34,607 nucleotides of DNA, from contig SFCB01000126.1 of NCBI GenBank assembly GCA_004367505.1, positions 1 through 34,607 of the forward strand, read 5' to 3'. The notes beneath the pieces were generated by a model. It had not been told where the DNA came from. It ran no database searches and was given only the letters and a program-made list of their open reading frames with translations. The DNA is from Chloroflexi bacterium OHK40. GTDB taxonomy: Bacteria > Chloroflexota > Chloroflexia > Chloroflexales > Chloroflexaceae. Below, piece by piece: positions 25,282-32,868 of the stretch (the first letter of the stretch is position 1; every line of letters starts with the position of its first letter). The translations under genes were made by a program, and so were the position numbers.

Positions 25282-26460
25282 CTACGGCTTACCGACGGCG
25301 GCCTTCCAACGGGCGAGGAACTCGTCCTTTGTGGCCTGGTCGGCGGCAGCGGGGTCAAGACGGGTGATGATCAGGTTGTCCGGGCTGATGCCGCTGGTTA
25401 GCTTCTCGAGGTGGATCGCCGCCGATTCGACCACATCCGAGCGGTAGGCTGTCAGGCCGCCGTTCGTCGCCGCGATCTGGCCTTCCGCCGACAGAATGTA
25501 GTCGAGCAGGAGCTTCGCCGAGTTCGGGCTGCTGGCCTGGCTCGTGATCGCCATGGCGCGTGTCATCACTGGCACGCCATCGCTGGGCAACGCGAAGCCC
25601 AGAACAGGCTCGGCCTCGGGGAAACGCGCCTGTACCGGGGCGGAGATCAGGAAGTAGCCGATCAGCCGCTCGCCCGAGATCACTGAGTCGATCATGTTGC
25701 CGGCCGAGGATTGCAACACTGGCGCCGAGGCGCCGAGCGCCTCGATCGTCTCCCAGCCCGCCTCACCCTTCGCGGCCAGCCACGACCAGTTGATCGCGAA
25801 GCCGGCCGAGTTCGTCTCGATGTCGTAGGTTGTCAACTTCCCCTTGTACATCTCCGGGTTCGCGGCAACCAGCTCGGCGATCGCGGCAAACGAGGTCAGC
25901 GGCTCGGTGACCAGGGCCTTGTTCCAGATGATGCCGACCGGGTCGGTGGCGACGGTGTAAATGCCGGGGCCCAGCTTGCCGTAGTCGGGTAGATTACCCT
26001 CCTCCGGCGAGGTGTAGTCCACCAGCGCTCCCGCCTCGATCAGCGCCGGCCAGACATCAATGGCCGACCCGATAATCATATCGGCGGTACGTGCATTGGA
26101 GGCCGCCTCGGCGTTGTAGCGCTCAGCCGCTTCGAAGGCCGTCAGATCGATCGACTCGACGGCAATCCAGGGATACTTGGCCTTAAACCCCTCCCGGATG
26201 CCGGAGAAATTTTGCTCGCTCATGTTGGAGTAGAGCAAGAGGCCCGACTCACTCTTCGACGCTTCGATAATCTGGGCATAGTCGTCAGTGGTAGCGGCTG
26301 CTGCTGCAGTCGGCGCGGTGGCCGGGGCGGGGGTGGGCGCCGCCGATGGCGTTGCGGCTGGCTGGCCGCAGGCCGCCAGAACCAGAGCGAACAACAACAG
26401 GGCCAGGCGCCCGCGGGCGCGGCGTAGCCCGTAACTGGCGAGCATGGGGGTGTGCCTCAT
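25282..26460 (-). CDS. ABC transporter substrate-binding lipoprotein (AfuA/FbpA-like family)
   Basis: This is a 392-residue protein. The signal peptide ends in the lipobox LAAC (28-31) with acylated C31, followed by a Pro/Ala/Thr-rich tether and a binding domain (SGLLLYSNMSEQNFSGIREGFKAKYP; VGIIWNKALV; YILSAEGQIA). This is the family of iron(III), 2-aminoethylphosphonate and similar binding proteins. The tyrosine pair typical of ferric-binding proteins is not evident near the C-terminal third, so an organic ligand is plausible (inference). ATG 26460 has GAGGAG about 10 nt upstream; ATG 26445 is an alternative. It begins 83 nt after the rraA-like stop and is likely in the same transcript. Confidence 0.9.
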   Translation of the reverse strand: MRHTPMLASYGLRRARGRLALLLFALVLAACGQPAATPSAAPTPAPATAPTAAAAATTDDYAQIIEASKSESGLLLYSNMSEQNFSGIREGFKAKYPWIAVESIDLTAFEAAERYNAEAASNARTADMIIGSAIDVWPALIEAGALVDYTSPEEGNLPDYGKLGPGIYTVATDPVGIIWNKALVTEPLTSFAAIAELVAANPEMYKGKLTTYDIETNSAGFAINWSWLAAKGEAGWETIEALGASAPVLQSSAGNMIDSVISGERLIGYFLISAPVQARFPEAEPVLGFALPSDGVPVMTRAMAITSQASSPNSAKLLLDYILSAEGQIAATNGGLTAYRSDVVESAAIHLEKLTSGISPDNLIITRLDPAAADQATKDEFLARWKAAVGKP

Positions 26461-26543
26461 AGCGCCGGACTCCTCTGTCGTAGGTTTGATGATCGGGCCT
26501 GCGAGCGAGCGCGTCGGTGGGGGACGATGGCGACACCGGCTTG

Positions 26544-27170
26544 CTAGGCCATGGAAGCGCCACCTCCTCGTGTGCGCCCCGCCGCAAGCGCACGGAGACG
26601 CGCCAGGCGGTCGTTGTCCGCAGCGAGCCTGGCCTGCGCCCGTACCAGCAGATCGGCGATCGCGTGCTGTGGCCAGATCACGACCCCGTCGTCGTCGGCG
26701 ATCACGAGGTCACCATCGTGGACGATGATGCCGCCGATCGTCACGCTGCCGCCGATCACCCCGGGGTGGCGCTTGCCGGAGGCCAGCGGCGTAGTGCCCC
26801 GGCACCACACCGGAAAGTGCAGCCGGCGAATCTCGCGGGCGTCGCGTACGAGCCCATCCGTGACGAGGCCGGCAACGCCCGCGAGCTGAAGCTCAAGCGC
26901 CATCAGGTCGCCGATCGTCGCGGTGCGAGAGCCGCTCTGGCCACCGACGACGAGCACGCAGCCCTGCGGGAGGGGGCCAGCAACGGCCCGGCGAAGTGCC
27001 TGGTTGTCGTCAGTACAACTGGTGATTACAAATGCCGGGCCGACCAGGCGGCTCTCGGGCTGTAAGGCTACCATCCAACCCGCCAGGACACCCGCCCCCT
27101 CCGCTGCGTCGGCGGCCAGGGTGGTGTTCAGCCATGCCGGATAGTCAGCCTGCTGGTGTTCCACGCCCAT
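26544..27170 (-). CDS. RraA-like family protein (HMG aldolase/oxaloacetate decarboxylase type)
   Basis: This is a 208-residue protein. The start at 27170 is preferred for its AGGAG five nt upstream; a second ATG at 27188 overlaps the previous stop as ATGA. The family core is clear: VVGGQSGSRTATIGDLMA (74-91) and VTDGLVRDAREI (103-114), with R109 and D110 in the position of the pyruvate- and metal-binding pair. Relatives are either 4-hydroxy-4-methyl-2-oxoglutarate aldolases/oxaloacetate decarboxylases or regulators of RNase E. In this catabolic setting a lyase or decarboxylase acting on a keto-acid is the better guess. It follows the tartrate-type dehydrogenase in the operon. Confidence 0.87.
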   Translation of the reverse strand: MGVEHQQADYPAWLNTTLAADAAEGAGVLAGWMVALQPESRLVGPAFVITSCTDDNQALRRAVAGPLPQGCVLVVGGQSGSRTATIGDLMALELQLAGVAGLVTDGLVRDAREIRRLHFPVWCRGTTPLASGKRHPGVIGGSVTIGGIIVHDGDLVIADDDGVVIWPQHAIADLLVRAQARLAADNDRLARLRALAAGRTRGGGASMA

Positions 27171-27184
27171 GGGTTCTCCTCGCG

Positions 27185-28258
27185 TCATGCGGAGCGAACC
27201 AGATCGGCGACACACGCGCCGAAGGCCCGACAGCCAAGGGTTCCCCCGAGGTCGGCAGTGCGGGTGGCCGGATTGGCCAGCACCGCGTCGACGGTGGTCT
27301 CCATCACTGCGGCGGCCCGCGTGAGGTCCGCACGCTGATGGTGCGCGCCGAGCCACTGGAGCAGCATGGCCACCGACAGGATCATCGACGTGGGGTTCGC
27401 CCGGTCCTGTCCTTGAATGTCGGGGGCTGAACCATGCTGGGCCTGAGCACAACAGTGGGTATCGCTGGCCATGATCGAGCCAGCAAGGCCCAGACTGCCC
27501 GACAGTTCGCTTGCCAGGTCGGAGAGGATATCACCGTAGAAGTTGCTGGTAAGCAGCACATCGAAGCGCTCCGGGCGACGCACCAGGTGGGCCGTAGCAG
27601 CGTCGATCAACAGCTCCTCGTAGGCGACTCCGGGGAACTCTCTGGCGACTGCGCGCGCACACTCGAGAAACAGCCCGTCGGTCATGTGGAAGCTGTTCAC
27701 CTTGTGGATGGCCGTCACCCGATTGCGGCGCCGCGCTGCCAACTCGAAGGCGCGCCGGGCGATGCGCTCACTGCAGTAGCGCGTGATCTTGCGGATTGAC
27801 AGGGCCATATCCGGGCTCGGCATCACCTCGCCCCAGCCACGGCTCATGTTGCGGTCGGGGTAAAAACCCTCCGTCGCCTCGCGCATAATCACCAGATCCA
27901 TCGTCTTGCCGGGAGCGAGGTTCGTGGGCAGAAACGGTCGGGTGCGTGCCGGGCGAATATTGGCGTATAGGTCGAGGCCGATCCGAAAGCCGGCCGACAC
28001 ATTACGCCCACCCCGCTCAGGAACGGGGTAGTCGGCGTGCGATTGTGGGCCCAGGATGATCCCGTCATAGCCCCTGGCCCGCTCCAGCAGCTCGTCGCGG
28101 AGGGTCGTTCCATACCGTTCCAGGCTGGCAAAGCCCACCTCGTCTTCATCGAAGATCAGCCCGAGGCGGTAAAGCTCGTTGAGGGCCGTGAGCACAGGCA
28201 TGGTCGCCGCAATGATCTCCGGCCCGATCCCGTCGCCTGGCAATACCAGTACGCGCAT
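27185..28258 (-). CDS. Isopropylmalate/isocitrate/tartrate dehydrogenase family enzyme
   Basis: This is a 357-residue protein; ATG 28258 follows GGAGGAG by ~6 nt. Family motifs in order: PGDGIGPE (7-14), ANIRPARTRP (99-108) with substrate-binding Arg, MREATEGFY (125-133), catalytic K186 in IHKVNSF, D219, SNFYGDILSD (238-247) with metal-binding Asp, HGSAPDIQGQ and NPTSMILSVAMLL. Members oxidatively decarboxylate 2-hydroxyacids that have a second carboxylate, using NAD(P). IAHKVNSFHMTDG and the REATEGFY variant differ from housekeeping LeuB, and no leu genes are nearby, so a tartrate/malate-like or C4-acid substrate is more likely (inference). It is first gene of the long - strand operon, with a strong promoter and an operator 5' of it. 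Confidence 0.9.
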   Translation of the reverse strand: MRVLVLPGDGIGPEIIAATMPVLTALNELYRLGLIFDEDEVGFASLERYGTTLRDELLERARGYDGIILGPQSHADYPVPERGGRNVSAGFRIGLDLYANIRPARTRPFLPTNLAPGKTMDLVIMREATEGFYPDRNMSRGWGEVMPSPDMALSIRKITRYCSERIARRAFELAARRRNRVTAIHKVNSFHMTDGLFLECARAVAREFPGVAYEELLIDAATAHLVRRPERFDVLLTSNFYGDILSDLASELSGSLGLAGSIMASDTHCCAQAQHGSAPDIQGQDRANPTSMILSVAMLLQWLGAHHQRADLTRAAAVMETTVDAVLANPATRTADLGGTLGCRAFGACVADLVRSA

Positions 28259-28337
28259 CCGGAGCTCCTCCTCAAGCTACCCGATCAACGTCCGACCGCT
28301 ACCGGATCAAGCCCTCAGAGTGCATGCATACCCTTAA

Positions 28338-28351
28338 TAATGTCGACACTT
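28338..28351 (-). promoter_or_regulatory. GntR-type operator, site 1
   Basis: TAATGTCGACACTT contains the palindromic core TGTCGACA. It starts 15 nt downstream of the -10 box of the leftward promoter, so a bound repressor would block initiation or early elongation of the dehydrogenase-ABC operon. Confidence 0.72.
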
Positions 28352-28366
28352 TTGGGGTTGCTCGAT

Positions 28367-28395
28367 ATTATGGCATACCGCTCCGCCTTTGTCAA
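28367..28395 (-). promoter_or_regulatory. Leftward promoter of the dehydrogenase-RraA-ABC operon
   Basis: On the - strand: TTGACA (28395-28390), a 17-nt spacer, then CATAAT (28372-28367). Only one -10 base deviates from consensus. The expected start is near 28360, giving a ~100-nt leader that begins just before operator site 1. Confidence 0.78.
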
Positions 28396-28464
28396 GAGCG
28401 AGCATAATCCAGGATGTGCAGCATTTTAAAGCTTTTTGGAGCACAAACAATCACCCTACAGGGC

Positions 28465-28493
28465 TTGACAAGCCTCCGGCCCCGTGCGATAAT
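28465..28493 (+). promoter_or_regulatory. Rightward promoter of the LDH2 operon
   Basis: TTGACA (28465-28470), a 17-nt spacer, GATAAT (28488-28493). The expected start is near 28500, about 214 nt upstream of the LDH2 ATG. Two operator copies lie just downstream. Confidence 0.8.
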
Positions 28494-28511
28494 CGTTCCC
28501 GCGCCTATTGG

Positions 28512-28525
28512 TTCTGTCGACACAA
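28512..28525 (+). promoter_or_regulatory. GntR-type operator, site 2
   Basis: TTCTGTCGACACAA shares the TGTCGACA core. It starts 18 nt after the -10 box of the rightward promoter. Its centre is 30 bp from that of site 3, i.e. close to three helical turns, so two dimers could sit on one DNA face. Confidence 0.74.
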
Positions 28526-28541
28526 ACGCATACGAACGGGT

Positions 28542-28555
28542 AAGTGCCGACACTT
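28542..28555 (+). promoter_or_regulatory. GntR-type operator, site 3
   Basis: AAGTGCCGACACTT matches the 14-bp palindrome AAGTGTCGACACTT at 13 of 14 positions, with both outer arms (AAGTG/CACTT) perfect. It is the second copy in the leader of the LDH2 operon. Confidence 0.68.
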
Positions 28556-28585
28556 TAGTCGTAGCGGGCCCTTCCCACGGTGGTG

Positions 28586-28653
28586 TGTGGTGGGGCTGCG
28601 CTGGAGTGCTGCAACTGCCCATCCACGGCAGACGAGGCGGCAAGCCCACCACA
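28586..28653 (+). other. Possible long stem in the LDH2 5' leader
   Basis: TGTGGT-g-GGGCT (28586-28597) can pair with AGCCC-ACCACA (28643-28653), giving 11 bp with one bulged G. The enclosed ~45 nt hold smaller complementary CTGC/GCAG pieces. It could be a structured leader element or chance pairing in GC-rich DNA. Confidence 0.25.
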
Positions 28654-28713
28654 GCCTGGCATGGGGAAGCGACGGGCAGCGCACGTCTGGTAGGAGAGCG
28701 AGGAGCATACGCG

Positions 28714-29817
28714 ATGGCACCACAGCCTATCGACCCACACGCGCTGAGGGCATTCACCGCAGCGGTGTTCATGGCGGTTGGCGTGCCAGCCCCGGATGCC
28801 CACCTGGTTGCAGATAGCCTGGTGCAGGCAGACCTATGGGGGCATCAGTCCCACGGGGTGCTCCGCGCAGGCTGGTATGTTGCCCGTCTGCGCAGCGGCG
28901 TCATGACGCCCGTAGCCGAGCCCGCCTTCGTCATCGATGCCGGTGCCATTGCCGTGCTCGATGGGCGCCACGGGATCGGCCAGGTGCTGACGGCCCGCGC
29001 CATGGATGAGGCGATCCGGCGGGCAAAACAGTACGGCGTTGGCGTCGTAGCGGTGCGTAACTCGAATCATTTCGGCACCGCGTTCTACTTTACCCGCACG
29101 GCGGCCGAGGAAGGCTGCATTGCGCTGCTGACGACTAACGGAAGCCCTGCGATGGCTCCGTGGGGCGGGCGCACGAAGACCGTCGGGGCGAACCCGTGGT
29201 CTGTAGCGGCACCCGCAGGGCGCTACGGCGTGATGGTGATGGATATCGCCAATACGGCGGTGGCCCGTGGCAAGATCTATGTCGCCCGTCAGCAAGGGGT
29301 GCCTATTCCCCTGGGCTGGGCCCTCGATGCGGCTGGCACTCCCACAACCGATCCACTCGCCGCACTCGAGGGTGTTGTCCTGCCCATGGCGGGCCATAAA
29401 GGCTACGCCATCGCGCTAATCATGGATGTGCTCTCTGGCGTGCTTACCGGCAGCGGCTTCGGCACGGCCGTGCACGGGCCATACCAGTCTGCCCAGCGCA
29501 GTCACTGTGGGCATTTGATCATCGCGCTCAACGTTGAGGCGTTCCAGCCACTCGCGGCGTTCCACGCACGCATGGAGCGCCTCATCACCGAGATCAAGGC
29601 GGCACCACTGGCCCAGGACGCCGAGGCGATCTTCTTCCCGGGTGAGCTCGAGGCTCGCAACGAGGTGCACAACCGCCGCGATGGCCTGGTGTTCCCCGAA
29701 CAGACCCTGACCGACCTCGCCGCGCTTGCCCGTGAGACGGGCCTGGAGGCGGCTCTACCATTCCCAGTGAGCTCAGCTTGTGATACTCCGGTTCCTGGTT
29801 GTCGGTTCTTGCGCTAA
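28714..29817 (+). CDS. LDH2 (malate/L-lactate/ureidoglycolate) family NAD(P)-dependent dehydrogenase
   Basis: This is a 367-residue protein. ATG 28714 follows AGGAG (28701-28705) by 8 nt; the frame extends upstream across the operators and is discounted. Family hallmarks: GHQSHGVLRAGWYVARLRSG, LDGRHGIGQVLTARAMDEAI, VAVRNSNHFGTAFYFTRTA (with active-site His), GANPWSVAAP, MDIANTAVARGKI and GHKGYAIALIMDVLSGVLTG. The LDH2 fold oxidises 2-hydroxyacids to 2-oxoacids (malate, lactate, ureidoglycolate, sulfolactate and others) with NAD(P). As first gene of an operon with an OtnI-like isomerase it could make the 2-oxo form of a four-carbon sugar acid, which is inference. It is 26 nt from the next gene. 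Confidence 0.92.
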   Translation: MAPQPIDPHALRAFTAAVFMAVGVPAPDAHLVADSLVQADLWGHQSHGVLRAGWYVARLRSGVMTPVAEPAFVIDAGAIAVLDGRHGIGQVLTARAMDEAIRRAKQYGVGVVAVRNSNHFGTAFYFTRTAAEEGCIALLTTNGSPAMAPWGGRTKTVGANPWSVAAPAGRYGVMVMDIANTAVARGKIYVARQQGVPIPLGWALDAAGTPTTDPLAALEGVVLPMAGHKGYAIALIMDVLSGVLTGSGFGTAVHGPYQSAQRSHCGHLIIALNVEAFQPLAAFHARMERLITEIKAAPLAQDAEAIFFPGELEARNEVHNRRDGLVFPEQTLTDLAALARETGLEAALPFPVSSACDTPVPGCRFLR

Positions 29818-29843
29818 CCGTCGTGCGCGCGCGAGGTCTCTGA

Positions 29844-30680
29844 GTGAAGCTTGCATTGACCATTTCCACGCCCAATCTTGAGGGGCAGATTCCCCTAACC
29901 CTCATGAGCGGATCATTCGAAGAGAAGTTGCAGCGGGCGGCCAGGCTTGGATACGACGGCGTGGAACTGCTCGTGCTCCGCCCCGATGCGATTGATCCGC
30001 GCGCCATTCGCGATCAGGTGGCTGGCCACGGTCTCGAGATCGCGGCCCTGGCCAGCGGCGGTATCGCCGCGATCGAGGGCCTCACGCTCCTAGCAGCCGA
30101 TACGGCGACTGGCCAACGAGCCCGCGCCCGACTGATGGCCCTGATCGACTGTGCGGCACAGCTTGGCGCGCCTCTCGTCACCCTTGGCAGCTTCCGTGGC
30201 CGGCGAGCCGCGATCACCGCTGGTGATGGCCGCGCGCAGCTCGTGGAGGTGCTCCACCAGGCTGCCGAGCACGCCGCGCGCCAGGGTGTGCGCATCGCGC
30301 TCGAACCCCTGAATCGCTACGAGACCGATCTCGTCACGACGGTTTCCGAGGGTTTGGCACTCCTCGACGAACTCGGTCACCAGCAGGTCGGCCTGCTTGT
30401 CGATACCTTCCACGCAAATATTGAGGAACCTTCGCTTGTTGGATGTTTGCAGGAAGCCGCCGCTGCCCACCGCCTCTGGCACGTCCATATTGGCGATAGC
30501 AACCGTCTCCCGCCCGGGGGAGGCCACCTCGACTTTGCCCAGATCACCACCACCCTCCGGTCCCTGCACTACGAAGGCTATCTGTCGGCCGAACTGCTGG
30601 CACGCCCCGATCCCAATACGGCGGCGATTGCGACGATCGAGGTCCTGCGCCCGCTGGTGCCGCGCCATCCACGCCTTTAG
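29844..30680 (+). CDS. TIM-barrel sugar phosphate isomerase/epimerase family protein (OtnI/hydroxypyruvate isomerase-like)
   Basis: This is a 278-residue AP-endonuclease-2-fold TIM barrel starting at GTG 29844 with a weak GAGG upstream. Likely metal ligands are E154 (IALEPLNRYE), D187 and H190 (LLVDTFHANIEE), H213/H215 (LWHVHIGDSNR), H228 and E250 (GYLSAELL), the E-D-H-E set of the family. Relatives include hydroxypyruvate isomerase, tagatose 3-epimerases and OtnI, which converts 2-oxo-tetronate to 3-oxo-tetronate, the substrate of DUF1537 kinases. That link to the kinase of this locus is the main argument for an OtnI-like role (inference). It lies 26 nt after the LDH2 gene, and a hairpin follows its stop codon. 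Confidence 0.87.
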   Translation: MKLALTISTPNLEGQIPLTLMSGSFEEKLQRAARLGYDGVELLVLRPDAIDPRAIRDQVAGHGLEIAALASGGIAAIEGLTLLAADTATGQRARARLMALIDCAAQLGAPLVTLGSFRGRRAAITAGDGRAQLVEVLHQAAEHAARQGVRIALEPLNRYETDLVTTVSEGLALLDELGHQQVGLLVDTFHANIEEPSLVGCLQEAAAAHRLWHVHIGDSNRLPPGGGHLDFAQITTTLRSLHYEGYLSAELLARPDPNTAAIATIEVLRPLVPRHPRL

Positions 30681-30688
30681 CCGTCACC

Positions 30689-30704
30689 GCGAGCGCTGGC
30701 TCGC
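30689..30704 (+). other. Intercistronic hairpin after the isomerase gene
   Basis: GCGAGC (30689-30694) and GCTCGC (30699-30704) form a perfect 6-bp stem with a GCTG loop, 8 nt after the isomerase stop. No T-run follows. A 117-nt spacer separates this gene from the next, so partial termination or mRNA processing here is possible. Confidence 0.4.
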
Positions 30705-30797
30705 GCACAACCGCTGCGATCCCACATCGACGTGGCTACCCCGCAGCGCACAGCCTCAGCCCCACAGCCCCCAACCTCCACACCGGTCCGTGGAGCG

Positions 30798-31541
30798 ATG
30801 AACGGTGAGTCTGAACTCGTGTGGAGCCATCCCATTGATGTGGTATGCGAGCATGCGATGCCAGAGCGACTGGTTCTGATCCACGCCGTGCCGGCGCTGA
30901 TCGGCACCTTTAACCAGCTGGGGTCCGAGCTGCTCCCCGGTGTGCAGCTCCTACACGTGCTGGACGAGATGATCCTAGAGCGCGTGCGGCAGCGCGGTTC
31001 GCTCGATGAGGCCGACGTCGAGCGCCTGCGGAATCACGTAGCCAGTGCCGAACGGGTGCACGCGAGCGGGGTACTGGTGACCTGCTCTATGCTCTCGCCC
31101 TGTGTCGATGAGGTCCAGCCGGAGCTCCGCATCCCGCTGATCAAAATCGACGATGCCATGGTCCAGCGCGCCGTTGCGCTCGGGGCGCGGATCGGCATGG
31201 TCGCGACGAACATCGACACCCTTGAGCCTTCCGCACAGCTCCTGTATGAGCACGCTGCCCGTATCGGGAAAGCCATTCTGGTTGTGCCGGGTTTTGTGCC
31301 CAACGCCTTCGCTGCACTCCGCAACGGTGATGGGGCAACCCATGATCGCCTGGTCAAGGCAAAGATCCTGGAGCTAGCGCCCTCCGTCGATCTGATTGTG
31401 CTCGCACAGGCCTCCATGGCCCGGGTGCTCGACGCCCTGGGAACGGATGAGGTCGTGGTGCCAATTCTATCGAGCCCGCATCTGGCACTGGAGCAGGTGC
31501 GCGTGGTGCTCGCGCAGCGCGGTGCGCCCACGGCCTGCTGA
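30798..31541 (+). CDS. Asp/Glu racemase superfamily protein
   Basis: The protein has 247 residues from ATG 30798, or 227 from ATG 30858, whose product begins MPERLVLIHAVPAL in the style of family members; neither has a good ribosome-binding site. Visible elements: LVLIHAVPALIGTF, GVLVTCSMLSPCVDEV with C96 in the position of the first catalytic Cys, IGMVATNIDTLEPS, and VDLIVLAQASMARVLDAL, where the second catalytic Cys would usually lie but Ala/Ser are found. The family includes racemases, arylmalonate decarboxylase and maleate isomerase. With a single active-site Cys a decarboxylase or cis-trans isomerase acting on a dicarboxylate fits better than a racemase (inference). It ends 6 nt before the convergent GntR gene. 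Confidence 0.78.
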   Translation: MNGESELVWSHPIDVVCEHAMPERLVLIHAVPALIGTFNQLGSELLPGVQLLHVLDEMILERVRQRGSLDEADVERLRNHVASAERVHASGVLVTCSMLSPCVDEVQPELRIPLIKIDDAMVQRAVALGARIGMVATNIDTLEPSAQLLYEHAARIGKAILVVPGFVPNAFAALRNGDGATHDRLVKAKILELAPSVDLIVLAQASMARVLDALGTDEVVVPILSSPHLALEQVRVVLAQRGAPTAC

Positions 31542-31547
31542 CACCGC

Positions 31548-32342
31548 TTACGTGCCCTCATCACCCGGCCACTCAGCGGTGGCGGGGTCGTCCTGGGATC
31601 CGCTCTCGCTCCGGGGTGTCGCGCCGGTCCATCCGGAACGCTCGATCGCGGCTAGACCGCGGAGCACAATCCCGCGCTTGAGCGCGATCGCCAGCGCGAC
31701 GTCACGCTCGTAGTAGGCCCGCAGGAGCCGCTCGTGGTCTACAAGCGACTCCTGCAAACGGCCCGGCTGGGACAGGCTGAGGTGGCGGAGCTGGAGCATC
31801 CGCAGCATCAGCGAGTCGAGGATGCGCCGCACCACCGCGTTCCCACAGATGGCTGTCTCCGTATCCTGAAAGGCCACATTCGGCCAGAAGTAGGCATCAA
31901 GGTCCCCCGCGCGCGCCGCCGTCTGCATCGCCTGGAGGTGGGGCCGGAGCGAATTGATCGCCTCATCCGAGGCATTCGCGACGATCAGCTCAGCGACGAG
32001 GCCGTAGAGATGGGCTCGCACCTGGTAGATCTCACGGACCTCGCCGATGCTCAAGCGCGCGACTCGCGGCCGCCGGCGCGGGGGAATCTCGACTAGCCCT
32101 TCTTTCTCAAGCAGCATCAACGCCTCGCGCACGGGGGTACGGCTCGTGTCGAACTGGTGGGAGAGCTCGACCGAGTTGAGGTCCGCTCCCGGCGCCAGGC
32201 GCCCTGCGATAATATCGCGCCCAACCTGTTCGGCGATCGTTCCCACCAGTGAGTCATGCTGGTGAGAGCGATTCAGCACGCGCGCGAGGATCGCGTGGCT
32301 ACTCATGGGCTTCTCGTCCAGCGTGATCGTGCTACCCGTCAT
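31548..32342 (-). CDS. GntR-family (FadR/FCD subfamily) transcriptional regulator
   Basis: This is a 264-residue protein. The winged helix (~30-97: GRDIIAGRLAPGADL, SHQFDTSRTPVREALMLLEKEGLVE) is followed by an FCD ligand domain (~103-245: YQVRAHLYGLVAELI, LVDHERLLRAYYERDVALAI). The usual D-xxx-H metal pair of FCD domains is replaced by N155 and Q159 in NVAFQDTE, and the C-terminal His is also not evident, so ligand binding without metal is likely. The last ~25 residues are a polar tail. It overlaps the upstream cupin by 11 nt and is driven from the same operator-controlled promoter. It is the best candidate to bind the five AAGTGTCGACACTT-like sites. Confidence 0.92.
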   Translation of the reverse strand: MTGSTITLDEKPMSSHAILARVLNRSHQHDSLVGTIAEQVGRDIIAGRLAPGADLNSVELSHQFDTSRTPVREALMLLEKEGLVEIPPRRRPRVARLSIGEVREIYQVRAHLYGLVAELIVANASDEAINSLRPHLQAMQTAARAGDLDAYFWPNVAFQDTETAICGNAVVRRILDSLMLRMLQLRHLSLSQPGRLQESLVDHERLLRAYYERDVALAIALKRGIVLRGLAAIERSGWTGATPRSESGSQDDPATAEWPGDEGT

Positions 32343-32808
32343 GCGTCTGCCTCTGCTCCGATGAGCGCTCCCCCGGCGACGAATCGGCGCAGTGCAACCC
32401 CTCCAGCGGTGAGCCGTCCGGGTTCACCGGGCAACGTTCAATCCGCGCAGTTGGGTAGCTCCAGTGAATGATGGCCGGCTGGTCGGTCGGATTGATGAAA
32501 CGATGCGGCGTATATGCCGGGATAAAGGTCGTATCAAGCGGTTGCAACGGATGCGCCTCGACGATACCGTCCACGCCGCCTACCTCACAGATCGGCGCCC
32601 CCTCAAGGACCGTCACCGACTCGTCGTGCGGGTGCATGTGCCAGAACAGGCCGGCGCCTGCCTCAAAGCGGGTGGTGCCCGTTGAAAGGTGCTGTGAGCC
32701 AACCTCTGCCCGCGTCAGGAAGGTCCGGCTCACCCCTGGCGTGCTCCGCACCTCCGGCGTGTCTGCTGCCCGCATCAGCACCCACCGGGCCCGCTGCTCG
32801 CTGCGCAT
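32332..32808 (-). CDS. Cupin-domain protein in the GntR operon
   Basis: This is a 158-residue cupin. The start at 32808 is preferred because AAGGA lies 5 nt upstream; the open frame reaches a GTG at 32880, but that falls inside the operator and has no ribosome-binding site. Motif 1: AGLFWHMHPHDESVTVLEGAPICEVGG, with HxH and Glu metal ligands. Motif 2: TTFIPAYTPHRFINP. It resembles small cupins with a roughly 110-residue barrel; function could be an isomerase, dioxygenase or ligand-sensing accessory. The C-terminus is rich in Ser, Glu and Gln. It is first gene of the operon with the regulator, and so presumably induced with the pathway. Confidence 0.85.
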   Translation of the reverse strand: MRSEQRARWVLMRAADTPEVRSTPGVSRTFLTRAEVGSQHLSTGTTRFEAGAGLFWHMHPHDESVTVLEGAPICEVGGVDGIVEAHPLQPLDTTFIPAYTPHRFINPTDQPAIIHWSYPTARIERCPVNPDGSPLEGLHCADSSPGERSSEQRQTHDG

Positions 32809-32868
32809 GGGTTCCTTACCGCTGCTGATCCACGCCTGATCGCCGCTGCTGTACCGAAGCCCTGGTTG

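Larger units (their letters stand above)
28259..28713. other. 455-nt divergent regulatory region
   Basis: This gap separates the dehydrogenase-ABC operon (-) from the LDH2 operon (+). It is richer in A+T than the flanking genes between 28320 and 28460. It holds two outward-facing near-consensus promoters, three copies of the palindromic operator, and a GC-rich ~210-nt leader for the LDH2 operon with a possible long stem (28586-28597 with 28643-28653). No protein gene is recognised in it. Confidence 0.8.
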
